In this document: positions 63,670 through 64,000 of the stretch, piece after piece
How positions within the stretch are numbered: position 1 is the first letter of the stretch
Layout of the letters: every line of letters starts with the position of its first letter
NCBI RefSeq assembly: GCF_035974275.1
Contig: NZ_CP142422.1
Coordinates: 4,588,001 to 4,652,000 of the forward strand
From: Chryseobacterium sp. MYb264
Lineage (GTDB): Bacteria; Bacteroidota; Bacteroidia; Flavobacteriales; Weeksellaceae
Reading direction: 5' to 3'
Length of the DNA stretch: 64,000 nt
Made by a program: the position numbers and the translations under genes
Notes under the pieces: generated by a model
Told to the model about the DNA's origin: nothing
Databases searched by the model: none
Seen by the model: only the letters and a program-made list of their open reading frames with translations

Positions 63670-64000
63670 ATGATTAAAATTTTGTATGAATTTATTTTCA
63701 ATAATTTTGTTAAATATTGGCCTATTATCATCTACTTTTTTATCAATGCTCTTTTTATTTTAAAGTATGGGGAAAGCTATAATATTCCATTATTGATAGC
63801 TTATTTTACGGGTATTTTAGTTATTGTCAAATTTTATAATAAAACTGATTTTAAAGAATCTGCTTATAAAATTTTATTCTGGAGTTTAGGGATTCTCTTT
63901 TTTTGTGGGAGTGTGGGCGTAAATTATGTGATAGATGGTAAATCTCTGAATGTAGACAGATGGGATGCCATGGAAATTGGAATAAAAGCTATTCTAAATA
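63670..64000 (+). CDS. Partial multi-TM protein, possibly glycosyltransferase/mannosyltransferase-like
   Basis: Open from ATG 63670 to the window end (110 residues visible). Several hydrophobic helices (YWPIIIYFFINALFIL, IPLLIAYFTGILVIVKF, ILFWSLGIFFFCGSVGVNYVI) and the loop SLNVDRWDAMEIGIKAIL. The Asp/Arg loop after the third helix recalls polyprenyl-linked glycosyltransferases. The rest lies outside the window. Confidence 0.6.
   Translation, partial: MIKILYEFIFNNFVKYWPIIIYFFINALFILKYGESYNIPLLIAYFTGILVIVKFYNKTDFKESAYKILFWSLGILFFCGSVGVNYVIDGKSLNVDRWDAMEIGIKAILN

Noticed and set aside
1..64000. CRISPR array or replication origin
   Set aside because: I see no regularly spaced repeats with spacers and no DnaA-box cluster in the window.

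Overview
The window is low-GC DNA from a Flavobacteriales bacterium, most likely Chryseobacterium or a close relative (Weeksellaceae). The support is TAnnTTTG-type -7 promoter elements, SusC-era style outer-membrane receptors, a GLPGLI/PNGase F-like secreted protein, split transketolase, pirin/YceI/OsmC proteins and typical Bacteroidota lipoproteins. No replication origin, rRNA or CRISPR array is visible.

Bases 1-6.5 kb are a polymorphic toxin/immunity island on the + strand. A 468-codon gene with a metzincin active site (HExxHxxGxxH plus NLMDY Met-turn) is broken by one in-frame TGA at codon 32. It is followed, at exactly 1-nt spacings, by five tandem lipoprotein genes with a YwqK/MORN-like segment and a PepSY-like C-terminus. 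The last is a chimera of a duplicated lipoprotein 5' half and an unrelated membrane protein. A glycine-zipper effector tail, a frameshifted gene and a small membrane protein follow. A further chimeric remnant of the same families lies at 15.97-16.23 kb.

Bases 6.56-13.4 kb (- strand) hold a RiPP/bacteriocin-like cluster: three GG-leader Cys-rich precursors, a radical SAM/SPASM maturase, a C39-peptidase ABC exporter and a carboxypeptidase-regulatory-like protein. The first precursor is split by an IS5-type element; removing the element and one 6-bp target duplication restores a 75-codon gene the same length as its paralogue. A TonB-receptor-like gene lies upstream.

From 16.3 to 64 kb the content is mainly core genome: tRNA-Ser, ansA, trmH, rsmE, tsaD, tamB, an Lrp regulator, CocE-like hydrolase, transketolase halves, an SSS symporter, a pirin/OsmC/flavin-reductase/GNAT block, yjdM, an RsmB/NOP methyltransferase, PNGase F-like protein, asnB, an MFS pump, an ABC ATPase, a YceI lipoprotein, pheS, a hybrid-free two-component pair, ferredoxin reductase plus ferredoxin, a LOG protein, a RelE/ParE-type toxin-antitoxin pair, pepD, recR and a partial membrane protein. 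An IS1182-type element sits inside the loop of the shared trmH/rsmE terminator.

The 1.8-kb gap after the response regulator (53.94-55.73 kb) contains three diverged tandem units. Each has the same operator-like motif (palindrome TGTMGA-N6-TCTACA, then ACGA-N5-ATCGA) and ends in an intrinsic terminator. They look like undescribed small transcripts or leader peptides, possibly controlled by the adjacent two-component system. Dispersed repeats of about 265 bp occur at 17.2-17.8 kb (two tandem copies) and inverted at 54.8-55.1 kb.
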